64,000 bases of DNA. Source: Pseudomonas sp. B6002. GTDB lineage: Bacteria; Pseudomonadota; Gammaproteobacteria; Pseudomonadales; Pseudomonadaceae. The notes under the pieces were generated by a model. It saw only the letters and a program-made list of their open reading frames with translations. It was not told where the DNA came from and made no database searches. The DNA lies in the NCBI RefSeq assembly GCF_013385985.1, contig NZ_JACAOY010000003.1, positions 62,001-126,000 of the forward strand. The letters run 5' to 3'. The position numbers and the translations under genes are program-made. Below, piece by piece: positions 8,976 through 17,820 of this stretch (position 1 is its first letter; the number at the start of each line of letters is the position of its first letter).

Positions 8976-9454
8976 CGATGTCGCTCCGGAATAAAATCGC
9001 CGGGGATTATCTCGCCATTGTGGGACACCTGCACGTCATTACCGATGAATAATCCGGTTTTCAGCTCTCCCTCCAGGCGATAGGGCACGGGCTGGGTGGG
9101 ATTTTTCAGCATCTGCACCACGTCGCGTATCTGCGGCCACAGGTTGGTACGCACCGACACCCGGAAGAACGCGTGGCTGCGCGGCGGCACGGTGAGCCAT
9201 TCGTTGGACTCGCCTTCGGTCAGCACAAAATCGTCCAGGGTGACCTTGTAGATCAGACCGCGCACCGTCAGGTCGGCGTCGTCGCGGTTGTCCACACGAA
9301 AGTACAGCTTGAACTTCTGCTCCAGCAGCTTGGCCCGCACCACTTCGACTTTGACCAGGGACACATGGGGCGCCGGCGTATCGTCTTCGAACCACGAGGC
9401 GCAGCCGGTCAGGCCCAGTGTCAACGCCAGCATCAAGCTGTAGATCCGGAGCAT
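8972..9454 (-). CDS. LEA-type-2-like lipoprotein
   Basis: A 160-residue predicted outer or inner membrane lipoprotein. The lipobox L-G-L-T-G-C puts the lipidated cysteine at 18. The start at 9454 (MLRIYSLML) gives a clean signal; the frame extends further upstream only inside the neighbouring gene. The mature part carries a beta-rich domain typical of LEA14/WHy proteins ([15 protein letters not shown] near residue 60). Asp at +2 would favour inner-membrane retention, but +2 here is Ala, which favours the outer membrane. It is coupled to the SEC-C gene by overlap. Function not known. Confidence 0.8.
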   Translation of the reverse strand: MLRIYSLMLALTLGLTGCASWFEDDTPAPHVSLVKVEVVRAKLLEQKFKLYFRVDNRDDADLTVRGLIYKVTLDDFVLTEGESNEWLTVPPRSHAFFRVSVRTNLWPQIRDVVQMLKNPTQPVPYRLEGELKTGLFIGNDVQVSHNGEIIPGDFIPERHR

Positions 9455-9476
9455 GGCGTTTTTCCTGTCAGAGGGT

Positions 9477-9947
9477 TTAGAGGTAACTGGAGCAGCACTT
9501 CTTGAATTTCTGACCACTGCCGCACAGGCACGCATCGTTGCGTCCTGCCTTGACCTCGACGGTGGGGTCGATGAAGTACCAACGCCCATCATTCTGTACG
9601 AAAGAGGACTGCTCGCGGTGGCTATGTTCACCGGTGCTGTCGTGCCAGCGAGCGGTAAAGGTCACGAACGCATGTTCCGGCTGGCCTCCGAACACCTCGG
9701 AGCTTTCCACCTCAAGGCCCAGCCAGGTGCTTTGGGCACTCCAGGCGCCGATGGCTGCGCGGTCCAGGCCAGCCTGTTGTGCCGGCAAGGTGGTTGCCAC
9801 CAGATAGTCCACCAGGCCCAGCACATAGGCGCTGTAGCGCGAACGCATCAGGGCGGTGGCGCAGGGCGCGGGGTGGCCAGCGTGATAATGGCCGCAGCAG
9901 GCATCCAACAGGTTGCCACTGCCGCAGGGGCAAATGGATGTACTCAT
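9477..9947 (-). CDS. YchJ family protein with N- and C-terminal SEC-C motifs
   Basis: A 156-residue protein of the YchJ/UPF0225 family. It has a SEC-C-like motif at each end (C-P-C-G-S-G-N...A-C-C at the start, [13 protein letters not shown] at the end). The central domain of about 100 residues is NTF2-like (M-R-S-R-Y-S-A-Y near 35, F-V-T-F-T-A-R-W-H near 95). The start at 9947 (MSTSICPCG) places the first motif at the very N-terminus as in relatives; an upstream in-frame start adds five residues. It sits 22 bases before the lipoprotein gene, and a second SEC-C protein follows, so the three probably form one unit. Function unknown. Confidence 0.88.
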   Translation of the reverse strand: MSTSICPCGSGNLLDACCGHYHAGHPAPCATALMRSRYSAYVLGLVDYLVATTLPAQQAGLDRAAIGAWSAQSTWLGLEVESSEVFGGQPEHAFVTFTARWHDSTGEHSHREQSSFVQNDGRWYFIDPTVEVKAGRNDACLCGSGQKFKKCCSSYL

Positions 9948-9952
9948 CGGGG

Positions 9953-10450
9953 TTACCACCAATACTTTCCGAAGTTTTCCGGGTTGGCCCAGAAACGGGC
10001 GTTGAGCCAGTCCGGCACCTGTTTATAGTCAAGCAGATCATAGGTAAACAGCGTCAGAACCTGCTCATCGCGCTGGAAACGCTCGCCGGCCTGCAGGGCC
10101 AGGGAGAAGAAGTCGGTTTCCTTCCAGCCGCAGGCGTTCAGGTCGACCAGCGCGGCAATACGGCTGGCATTGAGGTTACGCACGCCACCGAGCAGGGTCA
10201 GGCCTTGCGGTTTTGACAGGTGCTCCAGGCAGTCGACCACCAGCGCCAGGTCAAAACGTTGCGCCGCCAGCGCTTCAGGCAACGGCCCGGGCGGCGCGAT
10301 GGCGACGACGGTGTCGGGGTGCTCGGCCTGGAAGGCGTCCAGCGCCGGAAACTGGCTGGCACCCAACAGCAACAGGCGTTTGGGCTGGTGCAGATCGAGC
10401 AAGGCAGCCAAGGCTTGCTGGGGTGTACGGGAAGAAATACCGGCGGTCAT
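9953..10450 (-). CDS. DUF6231-type conserved protein, methyltransferase-like fold
   Basis: A 165-residue cytoplasmic protein. The pattern K-R-L-L-L-L-G-A-S near residue 25, then a [12 protein letters not shown] segment near 70, resembles the nucleotide-binding strand and post-II region of class I methyltransferase folds. The full set of SAM motifs is not clear, so I would not call it an enzyme. It begins with ATG at 10450, with a GTG one codon earlier, and ends 5 bases before the YchJ-like gene, so it heads that minus-strand operon. The C-terminus is aromatic-rich ([13 protein letters not shown]). Confidence 0.75.
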   Translation of the reverse strand: MTAGISSRTPQQALAALLDLHQPKRLLLLGASQFPALDAFQAEHPDTVVAIAPPGPLPEALAAQRFDLALVVDCLEHLSKPQGLTLLGGVRNLNASRIAALVDLNACGWKETDFFSLALQAGERFQRDEQVLTLFTYDLLDYKQVPDWLNARFWANPENFGKYWW

Positions 10451-10640
10451 CACAGATCCTCACATCAGGACCGTAGAGACTAGCGCGGCTGAGCGTGCGG
10501 GCCTAGAGCGGGTGGCGGCGAAAAGTCCTACGAGAGCGACGATCCTCAATGAATACAGGGGCGCGGCGTAGTGGCGCAGATGAAAAGAGCCGTCTTTACT
10601 CCACCCATCGGCCCCCGCCGATCCCCTCAGGAGAAAACAG

Positions 10641-11336
10641 ATGAGCATCATGCGGACAGCTCTACCCTTGGTTCTGCTAACCGGAGTATTGACAGGTTGC
10701 GCAGGCTTGCAGAAAACCGACTGGCCCACGTGCGCCGCCGTAGGTGGTGTGACGGGCGCGGCGATCGGCGCCACTGAAAGTTCAGCCTACGCGGGCTACG
10801 GCGCGCTGCTGATCGGTGGCATGGCTGGCGCCTATTGCTGGGTACACGGCGATGGCGATGAAGACGGCGACGGTGTGCCGGACAGCCGCGACAAGTGCCC
10901 GGGTACGCCAAAAGGCGTGCAGGTCGATGCCAATGGTTGCCCTCCTGTGGCGCCGCCAGCGGTGGTCGAGGAAGTGGTGGTGGTTAAAGAAGAAACCATC
11001 GTGATCCGCGATGTGCACTTCCAGTTCGATTCGGCCAAGTTGACCGCTGCGGACAAAACCAAGCTCGACACCATCGCGACCCGCCTGAAAAAAGAGGCCC
11101 CAAGCGCGCAACTGCGGGTCAGCGGGCACACTGACAGCGTCGGTAAAGACGCCTACAACCAGAAACTCTCGGAAAAACGCGCACACTCGGTCACTGACTA
11201 CTTGATCGGTGCCGGCGTGCCTCGCAGCAACTTTGTCTCGGTAACCGGTGCCGGCGAAAGCCATCCGGTGGCCGACAATAAAACCGCCGAAGGGCGCGCA
11301 CTGAACCGTCGCGTGGAAATCCAGATCAACCGCTGA
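10641..11336 (+). CDS. OmpA-family peptidoglycan-associated lipoprotein
   Basis: A 231-residue lipoprotein with lipobox T-G-V-L-T-G-C (Cys20). A glycine-zipper segment spans about 34-68. A thrombospondin type 3-like calcium loop follows at 70-100 (D-G-D-E-D-G-D-G-V-P-D-S-R-D-K-C-P-G). The C-terminal OmpA domain starts near 120 (F-Q-F-D-S-A-K-L) with the peptidoglycan-binding residues in S-G-H-T-D-S-V-G and N-R-R-V-E-I. It should tether the outer membrane to the wall. An AGGAGA site lies 10 bases upstream. It is transcribed divergently from the DUF6231 gene. Confidence 0.92.
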   Translation: MSIMRTALPLVLLTGVLTGCAGLQKTDWPTCAAVGGVTGAAIGATESSAYAGYGALLIGGMAGAYCWVHGDGDEDGDGVPDSRDKCPGTPKGVQVDANGCPPVAPPAVVEEVVVVKEETIVIRDVHFQFDSAKLTAADKTKLDTIATRLKKEAPSAQLRVSGHTDSVGKDAYNQKLSEKRAHSVTDYLIGAGVPRSNFVSVTGAGESHPVADNKTAEGRALNRRVEIQINR

Positions 11337-11344
11337 CAGCCCTT

Positions 11345-11367
11345 GCCCCTGTGCCAGTCACAGGGGC
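11345..11367 (+). terminator. Hairpin downstream of the OmpA lipoprotein gene
   Basis: GCCCCTGTG and CACAGGGGC form a 9-base-pair stem with a 5-base loop, 9 bases after the stop codon. There is no convincing T-tract after it, so termination may need Rho, or the hairpin may protect the mRNA end. Confidence 0.5.
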
Positions 11368-11498
11368 ATTGCTGGCGATCCTCGCCGAAACAGCTGGCAT
11401 ACCTGCCCTTTATCAAGTTTTTTTAACCTTCACTGGCAAATCGCCTGTAGAAGTCGGTACTGTGCGCCCAAAGAATAATAGGCAAGGGGGCATGCGGG

Positions 11499-11792
11499 AT
11501 GAAGGTGTTTTGGGGGCTGGGGAAGTTTTTGACGTTACTGTTCTGGGTCGTGGTAGTGGTCAATATAGTGCGACCGCTGGCCAGTCCGTTCCACCTGTTG
11601 GTCAGCCTGGCCGGCAGTCTGTTGTTCCTCACCCATTTGCTGGAGTTGCTGTTGTTCAACAGCAGCGTGAAACACCGTGCCCATCCCTGGCGTGACCGCT
11701 TGCAGATTCTGCTGGTGGGTATGTTCCACGTGCAGGGCCTGTCGGCGCCTGCGGCGGTTAATGAAACGAACAAGGAGGCCAATCATGCGTAA
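11499..11792 (+). CDS. DUF1145 inner membrane protein
   Basis: A 97-residue membrane protein with two or three hydrophobic helices (about 8-24, 28-52 and a weaker one near 68-80). The sequence pattern fits DUF1145/YhhL: a short N-terminus, W-V-V-V-V-V-N, then H-L-L-E-L-L-L-F. It overlaps the start of the collagen-like gene by 8 bases, so the two are likely co-translated. No function is known. Confidence 0.8.
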   Translation: MKVFWGLGKFLTLLFWVVVVVNIVRPLASPFHLLVSLAGSLLFLTHLLELLLFNSSVKHRAHPWRDRLQILLVGMFHVQGLSAPAAVNETNKEANHA

Positions 11793-12543
11793 GGTTTTTC
11801 TGTTGGCCCTGTTGGTCAGCCCCATTGCCCTGGCGCAGACCGTCAGTGTTGAAAGCAACTCGCTGATGCGCTTGCCCAGCAGTACCAGCGTGTTGCAACT
11901 GGAACGCCTGGACGTCGCGGATTACGGCACCTTGCTGATTCCGGCGACGATCAGCCAGGTCACGGTGGATGAGCTGCATCTGGGGCGTGAAGCACGTATC
12001 GCCATCGCACCGGGCAATACCGGCCTGCAATTGCAGGTACGCCATGCGCAACTGGACCACGGCAGCCAAATCACCTCGCGTGGCGCCCCCGGCACCCACG
12101 AACGCCCGGCCAAGGCGGGACGCGACCTGACCTTGCGCATCAATGCGCTGACGGCTGATGAGTTGTCGGTGGATGCCCGCGGCGGTGCCGGTGCCCAGGG
12201 TTATGCCGGCCTGGATGGCGCCAATGGCGTGGATCCGGGTTGCACCTGGGGTTCGGCCGGCCGCGGCGCCAATGGCGATAACGGTGGCGACGGCTTGCCC
12301 GGTGCAGCAGGCGCGCAGGTGCGGGTCGAGTTGCCGCAGGATTTCCCGGCCGAACACATCAAGGTCTGGGTCGATGGCGGTGCGGGCGGTTTGGCGGGCA
12401 CAGCAGGCAAGCCAGGTCGTGGTGGCCAGTCCAAAGGTTGCCTGGTGTACCGTGCCGATGGCGGTGAAAAGGGCCGTCCAGGTTTGGAAGGGCAGCCGGG
12501 GCCGGCCGGGCCTGCGGGGGCTGTGACTATTCAGCGCCTGTAA
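11785..12543 (+). CDS. Secreted glycine-rich, collagen-like protein
   Basis: A 252-residue exported protein. A signal peptide covers 1-18 (ends in I-A-L-A-Q). A beta-rich part follows to about 125, then a C-terminal half dense in glycine with collagen-like and G-G-x-G stretches (G-A-G-A-Q-G-Y-A-G-L-D-G, G-D-N-G-G-D-G-L-P-G, G-Q-P-G-P-A-G-P-A-G). Two cysteines, in P-G-C-T-W-G and K-G-C-L-V-Y, could form a disulfide. An AAGGAGG site lies 9 bases before the ATG at 11785. It probably acts at the cell surface or outside the cell. This is not a perfect G-x-y triple-helix repeat, so true collagen structure is doubtful. Confidence 0.8.
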   Translation: MRKVFLLALLVSPIALAQTVSVESNSLMRLPSSTSVLQLERLDVADYGTLLIPATISQVTVDELHLGREARIAIAPGNTGLQLQVRHAQLDHGSQITSRGAPGTHERPAKAGRDLTLRINALTADELSVDARGGAGAQGYAGLDGANGVDPGCTWGSAGRGANGDNGGDGLPGAAGAQVRVELPQDFPAEHIKVWVDGGAGGLAGTAGKPGRGGQSKGCLVYRADGGEKGRPGLEGQPGPAGPAGAVTIQRL

Positions 12544-12550
12544 AGACGCC

Positions 12551-12615
12551 ATCGCCGGCAAGCCGGCTCCTACGGGTTATAGACGATCAACTGTAGGAGC
12601 CGGCTTGGCGGCGAT
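12551..12615. repeat. REP palindrome pair, arm type B
   Basis: ATCGCCGGCAAGCCGGCTCC on the left and TGTAGGAGCCGGCTTGGCGG on the right, with one change from the usual arm (TTGGCGG for TTGCCGG). It lies between convergent genes, the collagen-like gene and the CopD-domain gene. Confidence 0.88.
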
Positions 12616-12633
12616 AGCCCTCTCAAGATCGCC

Positions 12634-13098
12634 TCAGAACATCGGCCGAGCCGAAGCAATCGCCACCACCACCAACCCCACGATCAAATTAATCCCCACC
12701 AGCTTGCGGATCTGACCCAACACCGCAGCCCCGGCCGGCCAATCCTCCGCCGCCACCGCCGCGCGCAACTCCGGGAATTTCAGCGCCTGGATCCGGATAA
12801 ACAGCGCCGTCATCACCAGGTACAAGCCCATCATCACCTGCACATAGCGCGGCGCCGTCTCAAACCCGCTGAAGCGCAATTGCAGCAAGCCAATGCCGCT
12901 GATCGGCAAAATGGCCACGGCGATCCACACCCATACGAAAAAACGTTGAAACACATTTGCCCACAGCTTGAGTCGGGCAGGGCCCTCAAGTGCCGCCACA
13001 GCGGCGGGGCGCAGGATCATCCAGGCGAAAAACATGCCGCCGACCCAGACCAGGGCGGCTAATACATGCAGGGTGTAGGCGAGGCTAAACACGGTCAT
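12634..13098 (-). CDS. CopD domain inner membrane protein
   Basis: A 154-residue protein with four predicted transmembrane helices. The opening Y-T-L-H-V-L-A-A-L-V-W-V-G-G-M-F is typical of CopD-domain and related small haem/copper membrane proteins; the early His and the G-G-M-F turn are conserved features. It stands alone, facing away from dinG, with a divergent promoter gap of about 100 bases. A copper role is a family association only; no copper genes adjoin it. Confidence 0.82.
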   Translation of the reverse strand: MTVFSLAYTLHVLAALVWVGGMFFAWMILRPAAVAALEGPARLKLWANVFQRFFVWVWIAVAILPISGIGLLQLRFSGFETAPRYVQVMMGLYLVMTALFIRIQALKFPELRAAVAAEDWPAGAAVLGQIRKLVGINLIVGLVVVAIASARPMF

Positions 13099-13197
13099 TG
13101 TGGTACTCCGTTCTGCGCGGGATTCATTAGCGGGGTATGATAGCCGCCGATCCGAACCACTGAAAATTTATCCAGCGTTTTTAGCGCCCGACTATTC

Positions 13198-15342
13198 ATG
13201 ATCAGCACTGAACTCAAAACCACGATCCAGGGCGCCTATTCGCGTTTTCTCGAAGCCAAGAGCTTGAAACCGCGCTACGGCCAACGCCTGATGATCGCCG
13301 AAGTGGCCAAGGTCCTCGGGGATATCGACACCGACGACGAAGGTCGCCGCGAGGGTGAGCCTGCGGTCGTGGCCGTCGAGGCCGGCACCGGTACCGGCAA
13401 GACCGTGGCCTACAGCCTGGCCGCGATCCCGACCGCCAAGGCGGCCGGCAAGCGCTTGGTGATTGCCACCGCCACCGTGGCCCTGCAAGAGCAGATCGTC
13501 TACAAAGACCTGCCCGACCTGATGCGCAACAGTGGCTTGAACTTCACTTTTGCGCTGGCCAAGGGCCGTGGCCGCTACATGTGCCTGTCCAAGCTCGATG
13601 TGCTGCTGCAGGAAGGCCACGCACAAACCGCCACCGCGCAGTTGTTCGAAGAAGAAGGCTTCAAGATCGAAGTAGATGAAGCCAGCCAGAAGCTGTTTAC
13701 CAGCATGATCGAGAAACTGGCAGGCAATAAATGGGACGGCGACCGCGACAGCTGGCCCACCGCCCTCGAAGATTCCGACTGGGCGCGCCTGACGACCGAC
13801 CACAGCCAGTGCACCAACCGCCATTGCCCCAACTTCGGCCAGTGCGCGTTCTACAAGGCCCGCGAAGGCATGGGCAAGGTCGACGTGATCGTCACCAACC
13901 ACGACATGGTGCTGGCCGACCTGGCCCTGGGCGGCGGCGCCGTCTTGCCGGACCCACGCGACACCCTCTATGTATTCGACGAAGGGCACCACCTGCCAGA
14001 CAAGGCCATCGGCCACTTCGCCCACTACACCCGCCTGCGCTCTACCGCCGACTGGCTGGAGACCACCGCCAAGAACCTCACCAAGTTGCTCGCCCAGCAC
14101 CCTCTGCCCGGCGACCTGGGCAAGCTGATCGAACAAGTGCCGGAGTTGGCGCGGGAGATCAAGACCCAGCAGCAATTCATGTTCAGCGCCTGTGAGCAGG
14201 TGGCCGACTTCAAGCCCGGCGAAGACGTGGAGGGCCGTGAGCGGCCGCGTCACCGCTTCGTCGGCGGGCTGATCCCCGAGCACATGCGTGAAATGGGCAT
14301 CGAGTTGAAGAAGGGCTTTTCGCGCCTGACCGACTTGTTCACACGGCTGACCGACCTGCTCAAGGAAGGCATGGATGGCGAGGTCAACATCGGTATCGCC
14401 AGCAACCAGGCTGAAGAGTGGTACCCGTTGTTCGGCAGCCTGTTGTCCCGTTCCCAGGGTAACTGGGAGCTGTGGACCGCCTTCACCGTCGAAGACCCGG
14501 AAGACAACCCGCCCATGGCGCGTTGGCTGACCCTGTCGGAAAGCGGCGCGCTGTTTGACATCGAGGTCAATGCCAGCCCGATCCTGGCCGCTGAAATGCT
14601 GCGCCGCAACCTGTGGAACGTGGCCTACGGTTGCCTGGTGACCTCGGCCACCCTGACCGCCCTGGGCACCTTCGACCGCTTCCGCATGCGCGCCGGCCTG
14701 CCGAAAAAGGCGGTTACCGCCGTGGTGCCGAGCCCGTTCCATCACGCCGACGCGGGTGTGTTGCGGGTGCCGGACCTCAAGGCTGACCCTCGGGATGCGG
14801 CGGCCCACACGGCTGCGATCATCCGCGACCTGCCAGACCTGGTGGAGGGCTCCAAAGGTACTCTGGTGCTGTTCTCGTCGCGCAAACAGATGCAGGACGT
14901 GTTCGACGGCCTCGACCGTGACTGGCGCAAGCAGGTGTTTATCCAGGGCAACCTGTCCAAACAGGAAACCCTGAACAAGCACAAGGCGCGGGTGGATGGC
15001 GGCGATTCCAGCGTGCTGTTTGGCCTTGCCAGTTTCGCCGAAGGCGTGGACTTGCCTGGTGCCTACTGCGAACACGTGGTGATCGCCAAGATCCCGTTCT
15101 CGGTGCCGGATGATCCGGTCGAGGCCGCACTGGCCGAATGGATCGAAGCGCGGGGCGGCAACCCGTTCATGGAAATCTCGGTGCCGGATGCGTCCCTGAA
15201 GCTGGTGCAGGCCTGCGGCCGCTTGCTACGGACCGAACAGGACCGGGGCACCATCACCTTGCTCGACCGCCGTTTGGTCACCCAGCGCTATGGCAAGGCT
15301 ATCCTGAATGCCTTGCCGCCGTTCAGGCGCGAAATTTCTTAA
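13198..15342 (+). CDS. dinG: ATP-dependent DNA helicase DinG
   Basis: A 714-residue superfamily 2 (XPD-like) 5'-to-3' helicase that unwinds forks, D-loops and R-loops. Walker A is A-G-T-G-T-G-K-T at 62-69, the DEGH box at 261-264. Four cysteines in the iron-sulfur region (129, 205, 210, 216) match the 4Fe-4S domain. The late helicase motifs include Q-A-C-G-R-L-L-R-T near residue 670. Length agrees with E. coli DinG (716). I see no clear LexA box in the short upstream gap, so SOS control is not supported here. Confidence 0.96.
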   Translation: MISTELKTTIQGAYSRFLEAKSLKPRYGQRLMIAEVAKVLGDIDTDDEGRREGEPAVVAVEAGTGTGKTVAYSLAAIPTAKAAGKRLVIATATVALQEQIVYKDLPDLMRNSGLNFTFALAKGRGRYMCLSKLDVLLQEGHAQTATAQLFEEEGFKIEVDEASQKLFTSMIEKLAGNKWDGDRDSWPTALEDSDWARLTTDHSQCTNRHCPNFGQCAFYKAREGMGKVDVIVTNHDMVLADLALGGGAVLPDPRDTLYVFDEGHHLPDKAIGHFAHYTRLRSTADWLETTAKNLTKLLAQHPLPGDLGKLIEQVPELAREIKTQQQFMFSACEQVADFKPGEDVEGRERPRHRFVGGLIPEHMREMGIELKKGFSRLTDLFTRLTDLLKEGMDGEVNIGIASNQAEEWYPLFGSLLSRSQGNWELWTAFTVEDPEDNPPMARWLTLSESGALFDIEVNASPILAAEMLRRNLWNVAYGCLVTSATLTALGTFDRFRMRAGLPKKAVTAVVPSPFHHADAGVLRVPDLKADPRDAAAHTAAIIRDLPDLVEGSKGTLVLFSSRKQMQDVFDGLDRDWRKQVFIQGNLSKQETLNKHKARVDGGDSSVLFGLASFAEGVDLPGAYCEHVVIAKIPFSVPDDPVEAALAEWIEARGGNPFMEISVPDASLKLVQACGRLLRTEQDRGTITLLDRRLVTQRYGKAILNALPPFRREIS

Positions 15343-15348
15343 GCCACC

Positions 15349-15366
15349 GTGGGCGAATTCGCCCAC
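15349..15366. repeat. Perfect 18-base palindrome after dinG
   Basis: GTGGGCGAATTCGCCCAC starts 6 bases after the dinG stop codon, flanked by CCACC and GTGG that could lengthen the stem. It probably forms the 3' end hairpin of dinG mRNA; the T-tract is poor. Confidence 0.55.
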
Positions 15367-15440
15367 TTCGTGGTCTATCTCACTGCTATCGATTTATGTC
15401 ATCAGGCCATTCACCGGCCGATTGGGAGAACCTTGTTCGT

Positions 15441-17738
15441 ATGATTCGCACGCTGCCCGCCCTGTTTGCCCTGCTGTTCACTGCGCCGTTGATGGCCGCG
15501 CCCGCAGGGCAACAAACGCTGTTCAACTTCGTCCGGCCTGCCGATGTGGTCAAGGTGGCGACCCAGGACGCCAGCCTGCCGCAGTACAACGCCGAACAAA
15601 CCCCCGAAGGCGAAGTGCTGCGCCGCATCACGTTCAACCCGGCTGCCGAGCCGAGCCTGGTCCTCAGCCCGCAAAGCGGCGCGTGGGACTGGTCCCAATC
15701 CGGAGCGATGAGCCTGCGCATTCAAAGTGCCATGGATTGGGCGCTGACCCTCTACGTCAAGGTGCAGAGCGCTGATGGCAAGACCCTGGTCAGCCGCATC
15801 GACCTGCCTGCCGGCCCGGCGCAGACCCTGCTGGTTCCGCTGCAGGCCAACTCACCGTTGAGCCAGGGCATGAAGGCCGGCCCGCCGATGCCTATCACCG
15901 TGGACGGCCAGCGCGTATTGCTGGCCAGCAGTGCGGGGGAGATCGACCGCAGCCAGGTGGTGTCGGTAACCCTCTCGATGATCAAACCCAACGCCGCCCA
16001 GAGCATTTTGCTGGAGCGCTTTGGCGTGCAGGACAGCGAGCCGGTGATCAAGGCCGCCTACAGCGAACTGGTGGATGCCTATGGCCAGTCCACCCGCGCG
16101 CGCTGGCCGGAAAAGGTCAGCAGCGACGACCAACTCAAGGCCGCTGCCGCCAAGGAGCAACAACAGCTCAAGGGGTGGCTGGCAGAGCGGGATAAATCTT
16201 CACTGGATCAATACGGCGGCTGGAACAAAGGCCCGGCGTTCGAGGCCAGTGGGTTTTTCCGCACCGAGAAGCGCGACGGCCGCTGGTACCTGGTAACCCC
16301 GCTGGGCCATCCGTTCTACTCGTTGGGCGTCAACACCGTCGCCCCGGATAACAATCAGACCTACGTCGCCGGGCGCGAGTGGATGTTTGCAGCCTTGCCC
16401 AAGGCCGGTGAGCCCTTCGACAAGTATTACGGCAGCGCCGACAACCGCACCGGCAACGGCGCAGGCGAGGGTCGCAGTTTTGGCGCCGGGCGTTGGTATG
16501 ACTTCTACGGCGCCAACCTGGAACGCACCTACGGCACCGAAGGTTTCGACCAGAAACGCTGGGTGAGCCACACCCTCGACCGCCTGCAAGCCTGGGGTTT
16601 CAACACCGTGGGTAACTGGAGCGACGAAAGCCTGGCCACCGCTGATCGCGTGCCCTACACCTTGCCGCTGTCGATCGTGGGCGATTACGCCAGCATCAGC
16701 ACCGGCACCGACTGGTGGGGTGGCATGCCCGACCCGTTCGACCCGCGCTTCGCCATGGCCACCGAACGTGCCGTGGCCATTGCGGCCCGCGATCACCGTG
16801 ACGACCCGTGGCTGATCGGCTACTTCGCCGACAACGAGCTGGCCTGGGCCGGTCCGGGTGACGATCCAAAATCGCGCTACGCCTTGGCCTACGGCACATT
16901 GCGCATGACCACCGACGTGCCAGCCAAGCGCGCGTTCCTCAAGCAATTGCGCGACAAATACCGCAATGAAGAAGGCCTTTCGAAAGCCTGGGGCATTCAC
17001 CTGGCAGGCTGGGAACTGATGGAAGACCCAGGTTTTGAGCCGCCGATGCCGAACCCCGAACACCCGGAAATCGAGGCTGACTTCAAGTATTTCCAGAAGA
17101 CCTTCGCCGATGCGTATTTCAAGACCATCTCCGACTCGCTCAAATGGCATGCGCCTAACCAACTGTTGCTGGGCGGGCGTTATGCGGTGAGCACGCCGGA
17201 GGCCGTGGCGTCCTGCGCGCAGTACTGCGATGTGCTGAGTTTCAACATGTACACCCTAAAACCCCAGGACGGTTATGACTTCGCCGCCCTGCGCGTGCTG
17301 GACAAGCCGGTGTTGATCACCGAATTCAACTTTGGCTCGGCGGACCGTGGGCCGTTCTGGGGCGGTGTGACGCAACTGGCCAGGGAAGAAGACCGTGGCG
17401 CGGCGTACGCTAATTTCCTCAAGCAGGCCATGGCGGAACCGTCGATTGTCGGCGTGCATTGGTTCCAGTATCTGGACCAGCCGGTTACGGGGCGCCTGCT
17501 GGACGGTGAGAACGGTCATTTCGGTCTGGTGGGGATCACTGATGTACCTTTCCAGGGCTTTGTCGACAGCGTGCGCAAGAGCAACCTGGCGGCCGTCGAC
17601 CAGTTGGGCAAAGAGGCCGAAAAGGCCAAGGCGGCCAACGCTGCGCGTGAGGCCGAGGGCAAGCAGGCCGGGCATGACGGCAAAGGCCCGGGGCAGGGCG
17701 CCGGGCATGCCGGTGGGCACTCTGGAAATGGCCATTGA
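15441..17738 (+). CDS. Secreted GH50-like glycoside hydrolase (beta-agarase/galactosidase type)
   Basis: A 765-residue exported protein. The signal peptide covers 1-20 (ending M-A-A-P-A). An N-terminal beta-sandwich-like region reaches about 230, then a TIM-barrel from about 260 to 710. Candidate catalytic residues are Glu466 in G-Y-F-A-D-N-E-L-A-W (acid/base) and Glu628 in L-I-T-E-F-N-F-G (nucleophile), the spacing seen in clan GH-A enzymes such as GH50. The tail after 720 is Lys/Ala- then Gly/His-rich, ending in repeated G-H pairs. I use the ATG at 15441 because it opens the signal peptide; an in-frame ATG at 15396 adds 15 residues. The substrate, perhaps an exopolysaccharide, is unknown. 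Confidence 0.75.
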   Translation: MIRTLPALFALLFTAPLMAAPAGQQTLFNFVRPADVVKVATQDASLPQYNAEQTPEGEVLRRITFNPAAEPSLVLSPQSGAWDWSQSGAMSLRIQSAMDWALTLYVKVQSADGKTLVSRIDLPAGPAQTLLVPLQANSPLSQGMKAGPPMPITVDGQRVLLASSAGEIDRSQVVSVTLSMIKPNAAQSILLERFGVQDSEPVIKAAYSELVDAYGQSTRARWPEKVSSDDQLKAAAAKEQQQLKGWLAERDKSSLDQYGGWNKGPAFEASGFFRTEKRDGRWYLVTPLGHPFYSLGVNTVAPDNNQTYVAGREWMFAALPKAGEPFDKYYGSADNRTGNGAGEGRSFGAGRWYDFYGANLERTYGTEGFDQKRWVSHTLDRLQAWGFNTVGNWSDESLATADRVPYTLPLSIVGDYASISTGTDWWGGMPDPFDPRFAMATERAVAIAARDHRDDPWLIGYFADNELAWAGPGDDPKSRYALAYGTLRMTTDVPAKRAFLKQLRDKYRNEEGLSKAWGIHLAGWELMEDPGFEPPMPNPEHPEIEADFKYFQKTFADAYFKTISDSLKWHAPNQLLLGGRYAVSTPEAVASCAQYCDVLSFNMYTLKPQDGYDFAALRVLDKPVLITEFNFGSADRGPFWGGVTQLAREEDRGAAYANFLKQAMAEPSIVGVHWFQYLDQPVTGRLLDGENGHFGLVGITDVPFQGFVDSVRKSNLAAVDQLGKEAEKAKAANAAREAEGKQAGHDGKGPGQGAGHAGGHSGNGH

Positions 17739-17820
17739 TTGAGCGTTGACGGGTTCACAAAACCCACAAGGGCTGGAACAATGGCGGCCACTTTTTACGG
17801 TATTTTCCGAGGGGGCTTAG

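Noticed and set aside
13192-15075. Long minus-strand frame opposite dinG
   Set aside because: dinG has all helicase and Fe-S motifs on the plus strand; the opposite frame has no protein features.
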